Assembly (NCBI RefSeq): GCF_028598805.1
Contig: NZ_JAQRFI010000035.1
Location: 1 to 49,687, forward strand
Source of the DNA: Xenorhabdus yunnanensis
GTDB taxonomy: Bacteria; Pseudomonadota; Gammaproteobacteria; Enterobacterales; Enterobacteriaceae
Reading direction: 5' to 3'
DNA: 49,687 nt
Each line of letters opens with the position of its first letter. Within the stretch, counting starts at the first letter, position 1. Positions 1-13,503 of the stretch are shown here, piece by piece. The notes below the pieces were generated by a model. The model saw only the letters and a list, made by a program, of their open reading frames with translations, ran no database searches and was not told the origin of the DNA. The translations under genes were made by a program, and so were the position numbers.

Positions 1-771
<771 letters not shown>

Positions 772-794
772 TTTTTTTAATGTGTTCATTTTGG

Positions 795-819
795 AAGGGC
801 ATCGACAGATGCCCTTTTT
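795..819 (+). terminator. Intrinsic terminator after tuf
   Basis: A perfect 9-bp stem (795-803 AAGGGCATC, 808-816 its complement) with a 4-base loop runs into a T-run at 815-819, 24 bases after the tuf stop codon. This is a standard Rho-independent terminator separating tuf from secE-nusG. Confidence 0.9.
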
Positions 820-835
820 ATACGTTGTCTTAGGA

Positions 836-932
836 AGAACCTATCTCATCAATATTTGCTCATAATTAGCCATTTAATGGCAGATAAATTGCTATTTGAT
901 TGCTATTCTTAATTATTGGTGAGATAGGCTCT
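836..932. repeat. 97-bp imperfect inverted-repeat element
   Basis: Two 18-bp arms (836-853 and 915-932) are inverted copies of each other with two mismatches. They enclose about 60 bp of AT-rich non-coding DNA between the tuf terminator and secE. Size and structure resemble a miniature inverted-repeat element, but no target-site duplication is evident. The 10-mer GATAGGTTCT, present in the reverse complement of the left arm, recurs twice in the malE-malF gap (19240-19265). The rest of the tuf-secE gap (933-1107) holds no gene or convincing promoter that I can see. Confidence 0.5.
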
Positions 933-1107
933 GATACAACGGGTGGACTTAAATATCATTAAGGTATAAAAGTCCTACTGAATTATGGCGCCGAGTCAGA
1001 TACAATTACAATTATCTTTGGGTTCGGTCTGATTTGTTTTGCTCTTGCGAGGCAAGCTGGCTATCTATTTACATCATAGTTACTTACATATAGTTACAGG
1101 TTGGTTT

Positions 1108-1491
1108 ATGAGTGCGAATAGCGATGCTCAACAAAGCGGGCGTGGTCTTGATATAGCAAAATGGCTATTGGTAGCAGTGCTGCTGGTGGTTGCTATTGTG
1201 GGTAATTACTATTACCGAGAGTATAACCTGCCTCTGCGCGCGATAGCCGTGGTTGCTATTGTTGCCCTTGCAGGAGCAGTTGCATTGTGGACTGTAAAAG
1301 GTAAATCTGCATTAGCATTTGCCCGTGAAGCCCGCATTGAAATGCGTAAAGTCATTTGGCCAACTCGCCAGGAAGCACTGCAGACAACTTTGATTGTTGC
1401 AGTTGTAACGGCTGTCATGTCTCTTATTTTGTGGGGGCTTGATGGTATTCTGGTGCGTTTAGTTTCATTTATTACAGGCCTGAGGTTTTAA
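1108..1491 (+). CDS. secE: Protein translocase subunit SecE
   Basis: SecE is the essential small subunit of the SecYEG inner-membrane channel, which clamps SecY. The product is 127 residues, the same length as in E. coli, and starts [13 protein letters not shown]. Three hydrophobic segments are visible (about 18-37, 43-61 and 93-115). The conserved cytosolic amphipathic helix [20 protein letters not shown] and the ending VSFITGLRF are intact. The frame is open further upstream, but the extra residues are unlike the family, so ATG 1108 is chosen; its ribosome site (CAGG, 1097-1100) is weak. nusG follows after 3 bases, so the two genes form the usual secE-nusG operon. Confidence 0.97.
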   Translation: MSANSDAQQSGRGLDIAKWLLVAVLLVVAIVGNYYYREYNLPLRAIAVVAIVALAGAVALWTVKGKSALAFAREARIEMRKVIWPTRQEALQTTLIVAVVTAVMSLILWGLDGILVRLVSFITGLRF

Positions 1492-1494
1492 AAA

Positions 1495-2040
1495 ATGTCT
1501 GAATCCCCAAAAAAGCGTTGGTATGTCATCCAGGCATTTTCTGGGTTTGAAGGTCGCGTCGCCCAATCTCTGCGTGAACATATCAAATTACAAGAGATGG
1601 AAGATTCTTTTGGCGAAGTGATGGTGCCGACAGAAGAGGTTGTTGAAATCCGCAGTGGCCAGCGCCGTAAAAGCGAGCGTAAATTCTTCCCGGGCTATGT
1701 CTTGGTACAGATGGTAATGAACGATGCGACTTGGCATTTGGTTCGTAGTGTACCTCGCGTAATGGGTTTTATCGGTGGCACTTCTGACCGCCCAGCACCA
1801 ATCAGCGATAAAGAAGTTGATGCGATCATGAATCGTCTTCAACAGGTTGGTGATAAGCCAAGGCCAAAAACTCTGTTCGAACCAGGAGAAATGGTTCGAG
1901 TCAGCGATGGTCCGTTTGCAGACTTCAATGGTGTGGTGGAAGAAGTCGATTACGAGAAGAGCCGTTTGAAAGTATCGGTTTCTATCTTTGGTCGTGCTAC
2001 ACCAGTTGAGCTGGATTTCAGTCAGGTAGAGAAAGCCTGA
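1495..2040 (+). CDS. nusG: Transcription termination/antitermination factor NusG
   Basis: NusG (Spt5 family) binds the clamp helices of RNA polymerase, stimulates elongation and couples it to Rho or the ribosome. The 181-residue product matches the E. coli length. An N-terminal NGN domain begins with [21 protein letters not shown] and includes [10 protein letters not shown]. The C-terminal KOW domain contains [19 protein letters not shown]. It is co-transcribed with secE (3-base gap). The strong promoter of the ribosomal-protein operon starts 27 bases downstream, so nusG lies upstream of rplK as in E. coli. Confidence 0.98.
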   Translation: MSESPKKRWYVIQAFSGFEGRVAQSLREHIKLQEMEDSFGEVMVPTEEVVEIRSGQRRKSERKFFPGYVLVQMVMNDATWHLVRSVPRVMGFIGGTSDRPAPISDKEVDAIMNRLQQVGDKPRPKTLFEPGEMVRVSDGPFADFNGVVEEVDYEKSRLKVSVSIFGRATPVELDFSQVEKA

Positions 2041-2066
2041 ACTGACGCTTAATTAAGCGGCTCTGC

Positions 2067-2095
2067 TTGCAAAGGGTGTGAAATTAGCATACAAT
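2067..2095 (+). promoter_or_regulatory. rplKA (L11 operon) promoter
   Basis: A -35 box TTGCAA (2067-2072) and a -10 box TACAAT (2090-2095) are separated by exactly 17 bp. The -10 is followed by a GC-rich discriminator (TTCGCGCC), typical of promoters under ppGpp/DksA stringent control. It lies where the major L11 promoter lies in E. coli, giving a leader of roughly 145 nt before rplK. Confidence 0.82.
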
Positions 2096-2200
2096 TTCGC
2101 GCCTTTTGTTTTTATCTAGGCGTCATTTTAGATGATGTTTCCTAGATAATTTAGGTAATATTTTAAGTGGTCTGGTCTTTTAGACGGGGCTTAAATTGTC

Positions 2201-3381
<1,181 letters not shown>

Positions 3382-3411
3382 TTATTTAAGCTGAGAATAA
3401 CGCTTTACCTT

Positions 3412-3440
3412 AGCGTCAGATTTGTCTAAAATCTGACGCT
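3412..3440 (+). other. Perfect hairpin after rplA
   Basis: A 10-bp perfect stem (AGCGTCAGAT, 3412-3421; complement 3431-3440) with a 9-base loop lies 30 bases after the rplA stop. Only TCAAATTT follows, so it is a poor intrinsic terminator. It may be a partial terminator or an RNA-processing or stability element between the rplKA and rplJL sections. Confidence 0.55.
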
Positions 3441-3514
3441 TCAAATTTGCCTGATAGTGTGCTCTATGACACACAACTTTTGCAAGATAAGGTTGTATCG
3501 GCAAATAACAAGTT

Positions 3515-3605
3515 TTCGGTTGGAGCTTGGCCTAATCCAAGCCCCGTCCAAGACCGCAGGCGTAAGTAATTACTTAATATCCTGCGTAGACGGTGACAGA
3601 GCCAA
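3515..3605 (+). promoter_or_regulatory. L10 leader (autoregulatory site of rplJL)
   Basis: This part of the rplA-rplJ gap keeps the pairing pattern of the enterobacterial L10 leader. CCGTC (3544-3548) pairs with GACGG (3589-3593), and CCGCAGG (near 3554-3560) pairs with CCTGCG(T) at 3581-3587. An upstream GGCTTGG-like hairpin lies around 3524-3542. In E. coli the L10-(L12)4 complex binds this structure and blocks translation of rplJ and rplL. I did not find a convincing separate P(L10) promoter in 3382-3717. Confidence 0.7.
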
Positions 3606-3717
3606 ATGAAATTTATTTCCTGGATTCTGCTCACCGTGTTTTAGCGCTCATGCACATTTTGTGCCTTGAGTGAAGTGAGTTCCGGGTTTTCCCGGTTAAT
3701 CCAGGAGCAAGAAGCTA

Positions 3718-4215
3718 ATGGCACTAAATCTTCAAGACAAACAAGCGATTGTTGCTGAAGTCAGCGAAGTAGCCAAAGGTGCGCTGTCTGCGGTTGTTGC
3801 GGATTCTCGTGGCGTTACCGTAGATAAAATGACTGAACTGCGTAAAGCATGCCGTGAAGCTGGCGTTAACGTACGTGTTGTACGTAATACTCTGCTGCGT
3901 CGTGCTGTTGAAGGTACTGAGTATGAGTGCCTGAAAGAAGCGTTTGTTGGTCCAACCTTGATTGCTTTCTCTTTTGAACATCCGGGCGCAGCTGCTCGCT
4001 TGTTCAAAGATTTCGCGAAAGCGAACCCAGCATTCGAGATTAAAGCGGCAGCCTTTGAAGGTGAGTTTATCCCAGGATCAAATATCGATCGTCTGGCAAC
4101 ACTCCCAACTTACGAAGAAGCAATCGCACGCCTGATGGCAACCATGAAAGAAGCCTCTGCAGGCAAATTGGTTCGCACTCTGGCTGCGCTACGCGATCAG
4201 AAAGAAGCAGCTTAA
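3718..4215 (+). CDS. rplJ: 50S ribosomal protein L10
   Basis: L10 forms the base of the ribosomal stalk: its N-domain binds 23S rRNA near L11 and its C-terminal helix carries the L7/L12 dimers. The product is 165 residues, as in E. coli. It has [15 protein letters not shown] at the start, [23 protein letters not shown] in the rRNA-binding domain, and a C-terminal helix ending in [24 protein letters not shown] ribosome site lies just before ATG 3718. rplL follows after 63 bases in the same operon. Confidence 0.99.
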   Translation: MALNLQDKQAIVAEVSEVAKGALSAVVADSRGVTVDKMTELRKACREAGVNVRVVRNTLLRRAVEGTEYECLKEAFVGPTLIAFSFEHPGAAARLFKDFAKANPAFEIKAAAFEGEFIPGSNIDRLATLPTYEEAIARLMATMKEASAGKLVRTLAALRDQKEAA

Positions 4216-4278
4216 TTGTCTATTTCCTTCGTTGCTTTTTAACGTATAAACTTTTTCTGAATTTTAGGAACACTTGTT

Positions 4279-4644
4279 ATGTCTATCACTAAAGAACAAA
4301 TTCTGGACGCAGTTGCAGAAATGTCTGTAATGGACGTTGTTGAACTGATCAGCATGATGGAAGAAAAATTCGGCGTTTCTGCTGCTGCAGCTGTAGCTGT
4401 AGTTGGCGGCGCTGCTGAAGCTGTTGAAGAACAAACTGAATTCGACGTCATCCTGACTGGCGTTGGCGCTAACAAAGTTGCTGTAATTAAAGCAGTACGT
4501 GGCGCAACTGGCCTGGGTCTGAAAGAAGCTAAAGACTTGGTTGAAAGCGCACCAGCAACTCTGAAAGAAGGCATCAGCAAAGACGACGCTGAAGCTCTGA
4601 AAAAATCTCTGGAAGAAGCAGGTGCTTCTGTTGAGATCAAGTAA
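4279..4644 (+). CDS. rplL: 50S ribosomal protein L7/L12
   Basis: L7/L12 is the multi-copy stalk protein that recruits and activates translational GTPases. The 121-residue acidic product has the dimerisation domain ([24 protein letters not shown]), an Ala/Val-rich hinge (about 35-52) and the globular domain containing [23 protein letters not shown], ending GASVEIK. The preceding TAGGAA gives a ribosome site. About 40 bases after the stop comes an attenuator hairpin, so part of transcription would end before rpoBC. Confidence 0.99.
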   Translation: MSITKEQILDAVAEMSVMDVVELISMMEEKFGVSAAAAVAVVGGAAEAVEEQTEFDVILTGVGANKVAVIKAVRGATGLGLKEAKDLVESAPATLKEGISKDDAEALKKSLEEAGASVEIK

Positions 4645-4684
4645 GATCTGTTTGAAGTTCGCAGCCTGATTAGTTAAGGCTGGC

Positions 4685-4715
4685 GGCTGGCGATTTTTTA
4701 ATCGCCAGCCTTTTT
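4685..4715 (+). terminator. rplL-rpoB attenuator
   Basis: A perfect 10-bp GC-rich stem (GGCTGGCGAT 4685-4694; complement 4701-4710) with a 6-base loop runs into five Ts (4711-4715). It sits where the partial terminator of the E. coli rplL-rpoB gap sits, which lowers rpoBC expression relative to the ribosomal proteins. Some readthrough must occur because no strong rpoB promoter is visible downstream. Confidence 0.88.
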
Positions 4716-5028
4716 GCGCTGTAAGGGCATTGCCTACAGAGCCATATTGCCTGAAAGGCATTATGTAGGGAGTTAGTAGCATTTCACACTGTTTGGCTGC
4801 TAATAAACCCAAAATACTTTTTCCTATTGACGCCTTAATATACTGTGTTCTCAGCTACGATCCACTCGGGTAGCTCGGTAGTAAGGTAACGCAATGAAAT
4901 GATTTAAGAGTAATAGCAATGAGTATTACGGAAAATATTCTATTTTCTGTCCGAAAAAATAGTGTTGCAGAGCGCTGTCCTTCAAGGGCGGGCAGAGTGG
5001 GTCACTTGTCAGCGAGCTGAGGAACCCT
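4716..5028 (+). other. rplL-rpoB spacer after the attenuator
   Basis: This 313-base spacer has no gene. It contains several self-complementary stretches, for example CTATTTT pairing with AAAATAG around 4940-4965. In E. coli the same gap holds an RNase III processing site; I cannot locate it exactly here. The sequence ends with the rpoB ribosome site GAGGAA (5019-5024). Confidence 0.5.
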
Positions 5029-8000
5029 ATGGTTTACTCCTATACCGAGAAAAAACGTATTCGTAAGGACTTTGGTAAACGTCCACAAGTTTTGGATGTT
5101 CCATACCTTCTTTCTATCCAACTTGACTCGTTCCAGAAGTTTCTCGAGCAAGATCCCGAAGGCCAGAATGGACTGGAAGCGGCCTTCCGTTCAGTGTTTC
5201 CAATTCAGAGCTACAACGGCAATTCTGAGTTGCAATATGTAAGCTATCGTCTTGGCGAACCTGTCTTTGATGTTAAAGAGTGTCAGATCCGTGGTGTGAC
5301 ATATTCAGCACCGCTGCGCGTTAAGCTGCGCTTGGTGATTTATGAGCGCGAAGCGCCAGAAGGCACAGTTAAAGCTATCAAAGAACAAGAAGTCTACATG
5401 GGTGAAATTCCACTCATGACCGATAACGGTACTTTCGTTATCAACGGTACTGAGCGCGTTATCGTATCTCAGTTGCATCGTAGCCCAGGCGTTTTCTTTG
5501 ACAGCGATAAGGGTAAAACCCATTCATCCGGTAAAGTACTGTATAACGCACGTATTATCCCTTACCGTGGTTCATGGTTAGATTTCGAATTCGATCCAAA
5601 AGATAACCTGTTTGTGCGTATCGACCGCCGCCGTAAGCTGCCGGCTTCGATTATTCTGCGCGCGATGAATTATTCTACTGAAGACATTCTGAATCTGTTC
5701 TTCAACAAAACTGTATTCGAAATTCGTGGCAATAAATTGCAGATGGCTCTGGTACCAGAACGTCTGCGTGGCGAAACTGCTTCATTTGATATCGAAGCAA
5801 ACGACAAGGTCTATGTTGAAAAAGGCCGCCGTATCACAGCTCGTCATATCCGCCAGTTAGAAAAAGATCAGGTCGACCGTATTGAGGTACCTGTTGAATA
5901 TATCGCGGGTAAAGTTGTAGCAAAAGATTACATCGACCAGAACACAGGTGAAATCATCTGTGCTGCTAACATGGAACTCTCTTTGGATCTGCTGGCACGT
6001 TTGAGTCAGTCTGGTCACAAATCTATCGAGACCTTGTTTACCAATGATCTGGACCACGGTGCTTACATTTCCGAAACTCTGCGTGTTGACCCGACCAATG
6101 ATCGTACTAATGCATTGGTTGAAATCTATCGCATGATGCGTCCGGGTGAACCACCAACACGTGAAGCCGCAGAAAACCTGTTTGAGAACCTGTTCTTCTC
6201 TTCAGATCGTTATGATCTGTCTGCGGTTGGTCGTATGAAGTTCAACCGTTCGCTGGATCGTGAAGAGATTGAAGGTGCTGGTATTCTGAGCAAAGAAGAC
6301 ATCACTGATGTGATGAAGAAGCTCATCGATATCCGTAACGGTAAAGGTGAAGTCGATGATATCGACCACTTGGGTAACCGTCGTATCCGTTCCGTTGGTG
6401 AAATGGCCGAAAACCAGTTCCGTGTCGGTCTGGTTCGTGTAGAACGTGCAGTGAAAGAGCGTCTGTCTCTGGGCGATCTGGATACTCTGATGCCTCAGGA
6501 CATGATCAACGCCAAACCAATTTCTGCGGCGGTGAAAGAGTTCTTTGGCTCCAGCCAGTTGTCCCAGTTCATGGACCAGAACAACCCACTGTCTGAAATT
6601 ACCCATAAACGCCGTATTTCTGCGTTGGGTCCAGGCGGTCTGACTCGTGAGCGTGCAGGCTTTGAAGTTCGAGACGTACATCCAACTCACTATGGTCGTG
6701 TATGTCCAATCGAAACGCCTGAAGGTCCAAACATCGGTCTGATTAACTCATTGTCCGTTTATGCGCGTACCAATGAGTATGGTTTCCTTGAAACGCCTTA
6801 TCGCTTAGTTCGTGATGGTGTAGTGACTGATGAAATCCACTATCTGTCCGCGATCGAAGAAGGTAACTACGTCATTGCACAGGCGAACACCGTATTGGAT
6901 GAAGAAGGTCACTTCGTTGAAGAATTGATAACTTGCCGTCATTACGATGAATCCAGCTTGTTCAACCGTGATCAGGTTCAGTACATGGACGTTTCGACAC
7001 AACAGATCGTGTCCGTCGGTGCATCTCTGATCCCATTCCTTGAACACGATGACGCCAACCGTGCATTGATGGGTGCGAACATGCAACGTCAGGCGGTTCC
7101 AACTTTGCGTGCTGATAAGCCACTGGTCGGAACAGGCATGGAGCGTGCGGTAGCAGTTGACTCCGGTGTAACCTCTGTTGCTAAACGTGGTGGTATGGTT
7201 CAGTACGTTGACGCATCCCGTATCGTAATCAAGGTTAACGAAGATGAAATGCTCGCGGGTGAAGCGGGTATTGATATCTATAACCTGACCAAATATACCC
7301 GTTCCAACCAAAACACCTGTATCAACCAGATGCCATGTGTTTCTTTGGGCGAATTGGTAGAACGTGGCGACGTACTGGCTGATGGCCCATCCACCGACTT
7401 GGGTGAACTGGCTCTGGGTCAGAACATGCGCGTGGCATTCATGCCATGGAATGGTTATAACTTCGAGGACTCCATCCTCGTATCTGAACGTGTTGTTCAG
7501 GAAGACCGTTTCACTACCATTCACATTCAAGAACTGGCTTGTGTGTCTCGTGACACCAAACTGGGGCCTGAAGAGATTACTGCTGACATCCCTAACGTGG
7601 GTGAAGCTGCGCTGTCTAAACTGGACGAATCCGGTATCGTTTATATCGGTGCGGAAGTGAAAGGCGGCGACATTCTGGTGGGTAAAGTGACACCGAAAGG
7701 TGAAACTCAGCTGACGCCAGAAGAAAAACTGCTGCGTGCGATCTTCGGTGAGAAAGCGTCTGATGTGAAAGACTCCTCACTGCGCGTACCAAATGGTGTT
7801 TCTGGTACTGTTATCGACGTACAAGTCTTTACCCGTGATGGCGTAGAGAAAGACAAGCGTGCGTTGGAAATCGAAGAGATGCAGTTGCGTGAGGCTAAGA
7901 AAGACCTTACAGAAGAACTGCAAATTTTCGAAGCTGGCCTGTTTGCTCGTATCCACTCTGTACTGGTTGCCGGTGGTGTTGAAGCGGAAAAACTTGCTAA

Positions 8001-9057
8001 ACTTCCTCGTGGGCGTTGGTTGGAACTGGGTCTGGCTGATGAAGAAAAACAGAATCAGCTGGAGCAGCTGGCAGAACAGTATGACGAACTGAAAATTGAG
8101 TTCGAGAAAAAACTGGATGCTAAACGCCGCAAAATCACACAAGGCGACGATCTGGCACCTGGCGTGCTGAAAATTGTCAAAGTGTATCTGGCTGTGAAGC
8201 GTCAGATTCAGCCTGGTGACAAGATGGCAGGTCGTCACGGTAACAAAGGTGTTATCTCCAAGATCAACCCGATTGAAGACATGCCTTACGATGAAAACGG
8301 CACACCAGTAGACATCGTACTGAACCCGCTGGGTGTACCATCACGTATGAACATCGGTCAGATTCTGGAAACTCACTTGGGTATGGCGGCAAAAGGCATT
8401 GGTGACAAAATCAATGCAATGCTGAAACAGCAGCAAGAAGTTGCCAAACTGCGTGAGTTTATCCAGAAAGCTTATGATCTGGGTGATGATACTCGTCAGG
8501 AAGTTGACTTGAACACCTTCACCGACGAAGAAGTAATGCGTCTGGCAGAAAACCTGAGAAAAGGTATGCCTATCGCAACACCTGTCTTTGACGGTGCAAA
8601 AGAAACTGAAATCAAAGAGTTGTTGAAACTGGGTGGTTTGCCGACTTCTGGTCAGATTACTTTGTTCGACGGCCGTACAGGTGAACAATTCGAGCGTCAA
8701 GTAACCGTCGGTTACATGTATATGCTGAAATTGAACCACTTGGTTGATGACAAGATGCACGCCCGTTCTACCGGCTCTTATAGTCTGGTTACTCAGCAGC
8801 CGCTGGGTGGTAAGGCACAGTTCGGTGGACAGCGCTTCGGTGAGATGGAAGTGTGGGCATTGGAAGCATACGGTGCTGCGTACACCCTGCAAGAAATGCT
8901 CACAGTTAAATCCGACGATGTTAACGGTCGAACCAAGATGTATAAAAACATCGTGGATGGTAACCACCAGATGGAACCAGGCATGCCGGAATCTTTCAAC
9001 GTATTGCTGAAAGAAATCCGTTCGTTGGGTATCAACATCGAGCTGGAAGACGAATAA
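5029..9057 (+). CDS. rpoB: DNA-directed RNA polymerase subunit beta
   Basis: RpoB forms one side of the polymerase active-site cleft. The product has 1342 residues, the E. coli length, from [19 protein letters not shown] to GINIELEDE. The rifampicin-binding cluster [23 protein letters not shown] followed by ISALGPGG carries the wild-type residues at the common resistance positions. Other anchors are [20 protein letters not shown], the [17 protein letters not shown] lysine/histidine region and the C-terminal clamp segment [23 protein letters not shown]. It starts at ATG 5029 after GAGGAA, downstream of the attenuator, and is followed by rpoC after 148 bases. Confidence 0.99.
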   Translation: MVYSYTEKKRIRKDFGKRPQVLDVPYLLSIQLDSFQKFLEQDPEGQNGLEAAFRSVFPIQSYNGNSELQYVSYRLGEPVFDVKECQIRGVTYSAPLRVKLRLVIYEREAPEGTVKAIKEQEVYMGEIPLMTDNGTFVINGTERVIVSQLHRSPGVFFDSDKGKTHSSGKVLYNARIIPYRGSWLDFEFDPKDNLFVRIDRRRKLPASIILRAMNYSTEDILNLFFNKTVFEIRGNKLQMALVPERLRGETASFDIEANDKVYVEKGRRITARHIRQLEKDQVDRIEVPVEYIAGKVVAKDYIDQNTGEIICAANMELSLDLLARLSQSGHKSIETLFTNDLDHGAYISETLRVDPTNDRTNALVEIYRMMRPGEPPTREAAENLFENLFFSSDRYDLSAVGRMKFNRSLDREEIEGAGILSKEDITDVMKKLIDIRNGKGEVDDIDHLGNRRIRSVGEMAENQFRVGLVRVERAVKERLSLGDLDTLMPQDMINAKPISAAVKEFFGSSQLSQFMDQNNPLSEITHKRRISALGPGGLTRERAGFEVRDVHPTHYGRVCPIETPEGPNIGLINSLSVYARTNEYGFLETPYRLVRDGVVTDEIHYLSAIEEGNYVIAQANTVLDEEGHFVEELITCRHYDESSLFNRDQVQYMDVSTQQIVSVGASLIPFLEHDDANRALMGANMQRQAVPTLRADKPLVGTGMERAVAVDSGVTSVAKRGGMVQYVDASRIVIKVNEDEMLAGEAGIDIYNLTKYTRSNQNTCINQMPCVSLGELVERGDVLADGPSTDLGELALGQNMRVAFMPWNGYNFEDSILVSERVVQEDRFTTIHIQELACVSRDTKLGPEEITADIPNVGEAALSKLDESGIVYIGAEVKGGDILVGKVTPKGETQLTPEEKLLRAIFGEKASDVKDSSLRVPNGVSGTVIDVQVFTRDGVEKDKRALEIEEMQLREAKKDLTEELQIFEAGLFARIHSVLVAGGVEAEKLAKLPRGRWLELGLADEEKQNQLEQLAEQYDELKIEFEKKLDAKRRKITQGDDLAPGVLKIVKVYLAVKRQIQPGDKMAGRHGNKGVISKINPIEDMPYDENGTPVDIVLNPLGVPSRMNIGQILETHLGMAAKGIGDKINAMLKQQQEVAKLREFIQKAYDLGDDTRQEVDLNTFTDEEVMRLAENLRKGMPIATPVFDGAKETEIKELLKLGGLPTSGQITLFDGRTGEQFERQVTVGYMYMLKLNHLVDDKMHARSTGSYSLVTQQPLGGKAQFGGQRFGEMEVWALEAYGAAYTLQEMLTVKSDDVNGRTKMYKNIVDGNHQMEPGMPESFNVLLKEIRSLGINIELEDE

Positions 9058-9109
9058 ATCGTTTTCCCGCTGGTACTGTCCGGTATAAAGATGCCGGACA
9101 GTTTACCAG

Positions 9110-9144
9110 CCAGTGGTTGCACTGGTCCCAGTGGTTATACTGGT
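9110..9144 (+). repeat. Tandem 17/18-bp repeat in the rpoB-rpoC gap
   Basis: CCAGTGGTTGCACTGGT (9110-9126) is followed by CCAGTGGTTATACTGGT (9128-9144). The two 17-mers differ at two bases and are 18 bp apart. Each copy can itself fold (CCAGT with ACTGG), so the rpoB-rpoC spacer carries two small tandem hairpins. No T-run follows, so termination is not expected. Confidence 0.8.
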
Positions 9145-9205
9145 TATAGAGGGGAGTGGCATGGGCCACTCACCTAACAGGTCTAACTCCGACAGGAGCC
9201 ATTTC

Positions 9206-12200
9206 GTGAAAGACTTATTGAAGTTTCTGAAAGCGCAAACCAAGACCGAAGAGTTTGATGCGATCAAAATTGCTCTGGCCTCTCCAGATATGATCCGTTC
9301 GTGGTCATTCGGGGAAGTAAAAAAGCCGGAAACCATTAACTACCGTACGTTCAAGCCTGAGCGTGACGGTCTTTTCTGTGCGCGTATTTTCGGGCCAGTA
9401 AAAGATTACGAATGTTTGTGTGGTAAATACAAACGTTTAAAACACCGTGGTGTGATTTGTGAGAAGTGTGGCGTTGAAGTAACCCAAACCAAAGTTCGTC
9501 GTGAACGTATGGGACACATCGAGCTGGCATCTCCAACCGCTCACATCTGGTTCCTGAAATCTCTTCCATCCCGCATCGGTTTGCTGCTGGATATGCCTTT
9601 GCGTGACATTGAACGCGTACTGTACTTCGAATCCTATGTTGTTGTCGAAGGTGGTATGACTAATCTTGAGCGTGGAAAAATCCTGTCTGAAGAGGAGTAT
9701 CTGAACGCGCTGGAAGAGTTTGGTGATGAATTCGATGCAAAAATGGGTGCAGAAGCAATCCAATCTTTGCTGAAAAACATCGAATTGGAAAACGAATGTG
9801 AAAACTTGCGTGAAGAGCTGAACGAGACTAACTCTGAAACCAAACGTAAGAAGCTGACCAAGCGTATTAAATTGCTGGAAGCTTTCATTCAGTCTGGTAA
9901 CAAGCCAGAGTGGATGGTTCTGAACGTTCTGCCAGTTTTGCCACCGGATTTGCGTCCACTGGTTCCACTGGATGGCGGTCGTTTCGCTACATCAGATTTG
10001 AATGATCTGTATCGTCGCGTCATTAACCGTAATAACCGTCTGAAGCGCCTGTTGGATCTGGCTGCGCCAGATATCATCGTACGTAACGAAAAACGTATGT
10101 TGCAGGAAGCGGTTGATGCATTGCTGGACAACGGTCGTCGCGGTCGCGCGATTACAGGTTCTAACAAGCGCCCTCTGAAATCCTTGGCAGATATGATCAA
10201 GGGTAAACAGGGTCGTTTCCGTCAGAACCTGCTGGGTAAACGTGTTGACTACTCAGGCCGTTCTGTAATTACCGTAGGTCCATACCTGCGTCTGCATCAG
10301 TGTGGTCTTCCTAAGAAGATGGCACTGGAGCTGTTCAAGCCATTCATTTACGGCAAGCTGGAACTGCGTGGTCTGGCGACTACCATCAAAGCAGCCAAGA
10401 AAATGGTTGAGCGCGAAGAAGCCATTGTATGGGATATCTTGGATGAAGTTATCCGTGAGCACCCAGTTCTGCTGAACCGTGCACCGACCCTTCACCGTCT
10501 GGGTATTCAGGCATTTGAACCGGTTCTGATCGAAGGTAAAGCGATCCAGTTGCACCCACTAGTGTGTGCGGCTTATAACGCCGACTTCGATGGTGACCAG
10601 ATGGCTGTTCACGTACCGTTGACACTGGAAGCCCAGTTGGAAGCGCGTGCGTTGATGATGTCTACCAACAACATCCTGTCTCCTGCGAGTGGTGAACCAA
10701 TCATCGTTCCATCTCAGGACGTTGTATTGGGTCTGTACTACATGACTCGTGACTGTGTTAACGCAAAAGGCGAAGGCATGGTTCTGAGCGGTTCTAAAGA
10801 AGCAGAGCGTGTTTACCGCGCAGGTCTGGCTTCTTTGCACGCTCGTGTCAAAGTTCGTATCACTGAAGAAGTGAGAGACGGTGAAGGCAATGTTACTGTC
10901 AACACAGGTCTGGTTGATACGACTATCGGTCGGGCCATCTTGTGGATGATTGTACCGAAAGGTCTGCCATACTCACTGATTAACCAGGCGCTGGGTAAAA
11001 AAGCAATTTCCAGAATGCTGAACACCTGTTACCGCATACTGGGCCTGAAACCAACCGTTATCTTAGCTGACCAGACCATGTACACCGGTTTTGCTTACGC
11101 TGCCCGTTCCGGGGTTTCCGTAGGTATTGACGACATGGTAATTCCTGAGAAGAAAGAAGGCATCATCGCAGAAGCAGAAGCAGAAGTGGCCGAAATTCAG
11201 GAACAGTTCCAGTCAGGTCTGGTAACTGCTGGCGAACGCTATAACAAAGTTATCGATATCTGGGCTGCGGCTAACGAACGTGTTGCTAAGGCGATGATGG
11301 AAAACCTGTCTACCGAAACTGTTATTAACCGTAACGGTGAAGAAGAGCAGCAGGTTTCTTTCAACAACATCTTTATGATGGCCGACTCAGGTGCGCGTGG
11401 TTCTGCTGCTCAGATCCGTCAGTTGGCGGGTATGCGTGGTCTGATGGCAACTCCAGATGGTTCCATCATCGAAACCCCAATTACCGCGAACTTCCGTGAA
11501 GGTCTGAACGTACTCCAGTACTTCATCTCAACCCACGGTGCTCGTAAAGGTCTTGCGGATACCGCATTGAAAACCGCGAACTCCGGTTACCTGACCCGTC
11601 GTCTGGTTGACGTTGCTCAAGACTTGGTAGTGACTGAAGATGACTGTGGTACTCACGACGGTATCATGATGACTCCGGTTATCGAAGGTGGTGATGTTAA
11701 AGAACCACTGCGTGAACGTGTATTGGGTCGTGTGACGGCTGAAGACGTTCTGAAACCTGGCACAGCGGACATTCTGGTTTCACGTAACACCTTACTGAAC
11801 GAAAAATGGTGTGATCTGTTAGAAGAAAACTCCGTTGACAGCTTGAAAGTACGCTCCGTAGTAAGCTGTGAAACTGACTTCGGTGTTTGTGCTAAGTGTT
11901 ACGGTCGTGACCTTGCTCGTGGTCACCTGATCAATAAAGGTGAAGCTGTTGGTGTTATCGCAGCACAGTCAATCGGTGAGCCAGGTACACAGTTGACGAT
12001 GCGTACGTTCCACATTGGTGGTGCGGCATCTCGTGCGGCAGCAGAATCCAGCATTCAGGTACGTAACAAAGGTCATCTGAAACTGACCAACGCGAAATTC
12101 GTTACGAACTCAGCAGGTAAACTGGTTATTACTTCTCGTAATACCGAATTGCGCCTGATCGACGATTTCGGTCGTACCAAAGAGAGTTATAAAGTACCTT

Positions 12201-13429
12201 ACGGCTCGGTATTGGCGAAAGGTGATGGTGAGACAGTAACCGGCGGTGAAACCGTTGCGAACTGGGATCCACATATCATGCCAGTTGTGAGTGAAGTATC
12301 CGGTATTATTCAGTTCTCTGACATAGTTGATGGTCAAACCATTACCCGTCAGACGGATGAACTGACTGGCCTATCTTCACTGGTGGTTTTGGATAGTGCA
12401 GAGCGTACCGGTAGCGGTAAAGACTTGCGTCCAGCACTGAAAATCGTTGACGCTCAGGGTAATGATGTTCTGATCCCAGGTACTGATATGCCTGCTCAGT
12501 ACTTCCTGCCGGGTAAAGCGATTGTTCAGCTGGAAGATGGTATATCCATCTCTGCGGGTGATACATTGGCGCGTATTCCTCAGGAATCTGGCGGTACTAA
12601 AGATATCACCGGTGGTCTGCCACGCGTTGCGGATCTGTTCGAAGCGCGTCGTCCGAAAGAGCCTGCTATCTTGGCAGAAATCAGCGGTATTGTTTCCTTC
12701 GGTAAAGAAACTAAAGGTAAGCGCCGTCTGGTAATCAGCCCATTGGATGGTAGTGATGCTTACGAAGAGATGATCCCTAAATGGCGTCAGCTCAACGTAT
12801 TCGAAGGTGAGGTTGTTGAACGTGGTGACGTGATCTCCGATGGCCCAGAATCTCCACATGACATTCTGCGCCTGCGTGGTGTTCACGCGGTTGCTCGTTA
12901 CATCACTAACGAAGTACAGGAAGTTTACCGTCTGCAAGGCGTTAAGATTAACGATAAACACATTGAAGTTATCGTTCGTCAGATGCTTCGTAAAGCAACT
13001 ATCGCGAATGCGGGTAGCTCTGAGTTCCTTGAAGGTGAGCAAGTTGAATACGCACGCGTTAAAGTTGCGAACCGTAAACTGGAGCAGGATGGTAAAGTAG
13101 CAGCTATCTTCCATCGTGATCTGTTGGGTATCACCAAAGCATCACTGGCAACAGAATCCTTCATCTCTGCGGCGTCGTTCCAGGAAACAACCCGCGTACT
13201 GACTGAAGCAGCTGTTGCAGGTAAACGTGATGAACTGCGTGGCCTGAAAGAGAACGTTATCGTTGGTCGTCTGATCCCTGCGGGTACAGGTTATGCTTAC
13301 CATCAGGATCGCATCCGTCGTCGTCACGAAAACGAAGTGGTTGAAGCACCACAAGTTAGCGTTGACGAAGCCACTGCAAACCTTGCTGAATTGTTGAATG
13401 CAGGTTTTGGTAGCAGCAATAACGAATAA
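9206..13429 (+). CDS. rpoC: DNA-directed RNA polymerase subunit beta'
   Basis: RpoC holds the catalytic magnesium and completes the active-site cleft. A GTG start at 9206 is chosen because AGGAG (9194-9198) is correctly spaced, the N-terminus [23 protein letters not shown] matches the family, and the result is exactly 1407 residues, as in E. coli; an upstream in-frame ATG (9113) would add 31 unrelated residues. Visible features are the N-terminal zinc finger ([20 protein letters not shown]), the catalytic [12 protein letters not shown] loop, the bridge-helix region ([20 protein letters not shown]) and the second zinc site (cysteines in EDDCG and [16 protein letters not shown]). It is the last gene of this transcription unit. 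Confidence 0.99.
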   Translation: MKDLLKFLKAQTKTEEFDAIKIALASPDMIRSWSFGEVKKPETINYRTFKPERDGLFCARIFGPVKDYECLCGKYKRLKHRGVICEKCGVEVTQTKVRRERMGHIELASPTAHIWFLKSLPSRIGLLLDMPLRDIERVLYFESYVVVEGGMTNLERGKILSEEEYLNALEEFGDEFDAKMGAEAIQSLLKNIELENECENLREELNETNSETKRKKLTKRIKLLEAFIQSGNKPEWMVLNVLPVLPPDLRPLVPLDGGRFATSDLNDLYRRVINRNNRLKRLLDLAAPDIIVRNEKRMLQEAVDALLDNGRRGRAITGSNKRPLKSLADMIKGKQGRFRQNLLGKRVDYSGRSVITVGPYLRLHQCGLPKKMALELFKPFIYGKLELRGLATTIKAAKKMVEREEAIVWDILDEVIREHPVLLNRAPTLHRLGIQAFEPVLIEGKAIQLHPLVCAAYNADFDGDQMAVHVPLTLEAQLEARALMMSTNNILSPASGEPIIVPSQDVVLGLYYMTRDCVNAKGEGMVLSGSKEAERVYRAGLASLHARVKVRITEEVRDGEGNVTVNTGLVDTTIGRAILWMIVPKGLPYSLINQALGKKAISRMLNTCYRILGLKPTVILADQTMYTGFAYAARSGVSVGIDDMVIPEKKEGIIAEAEAEVAEIQEQFQSGLVTAGERYNKVIDIWAAANERVAKAMMENLSTETVINRNGEEEQQVSFNNIFMMADSGARGSAAQIRQLAGMRGLMATPDGSIIETPITANFREGLNVLQYFISTHGARKGLADTALKTANSGYLTRRLVDVAQDLVVTEDDCGTHDGIMMTPVIEGGDVKEPLRERVLGRVTAEDVLKPGTADILVSRNTLLNEKWCDLLEENSVDSLKVRSVVSCETDFGVCAKCYGRDLARGHLINKGEAVGVIAAQSIGEPGTQLTMRTFHIGGAASRAAAESSIQVRNKGHLKLTNAKFVTNSAGKLVITSRNTELRLIDDFGRTKESYKVPYGSVLAKGDGETVTGGETVANWDPHIMPVVSEVSGIIQFSDIVDGQTITRQTDELTGLSSLVVLDSAERTGSGKDLRPALKIVDAQGNDVLIPGTDMPAQYFLPGKAIVQLEDGISISAGDTLARIPQESGGTKDITGGLPRVADLFEARRPKEPAILAEISGIVSFGKETKGKRRLVISPLDGSDAYEEMIPKWRQLNVFEGEVVERGDVISDGPESPHDILRLRGVHAVARYITNEVQEVYRLQGVKINDKHIEVIVRQMLRKATIANAGSSEFLEGEQVEYARVKVANRKLEQDGKVAAIFHRDLLGITKASLATESFISAASFQETTRVLTEAAVAGKRDELRGLKENVIVGRLIPAGTGYAYHQDRIRRRHENEVVEAPQVSVDEATANLAELLNAGFGSSNNE

Positions 13430-13471
13430 TATCGTGGTAAGTAGCATACTCTATACATATAGCTAATCGTG

Positions 13472-13503
13472 AAATGCCCTCTCTTTGTAGAGGGCATTTT
13501 TTT
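13472..13503 (+). terminator. Intrinsic terminator after rpoC
   Basis: An 11-bp stem (13472-13482 with 13489-13499) around a 6-base loop is followed by an unbroken T-run to 13503. It ends the rplJL-rpoBC unit 42 bases after the rpoC stop. The next stretch (13504-13737) is AT-rich; I see no gene or clear signal in it. Confidence 0.93.

Noticed and set aside
4264-4812. Long minus-strand open frame across rplL
   Set aside because: It is antisense to rplL, whose family match and codon bias are clear. The antisense frame is a by-product of ribosomal-protein codon use and has no family features.
6805-7530. Minus-strand open frame of 241 codons inside rpoB
   Set aside because: Shadow of rpoB; composition rich in His, Thr and Phe is typical of antisense translation.
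9113-9205. ATG 9113 as rpoC start
   Set aside because: It would add 31 residues unlike RpoC and has no ribosome site; GTG 9206 has AGGAG and gives the exact family length.
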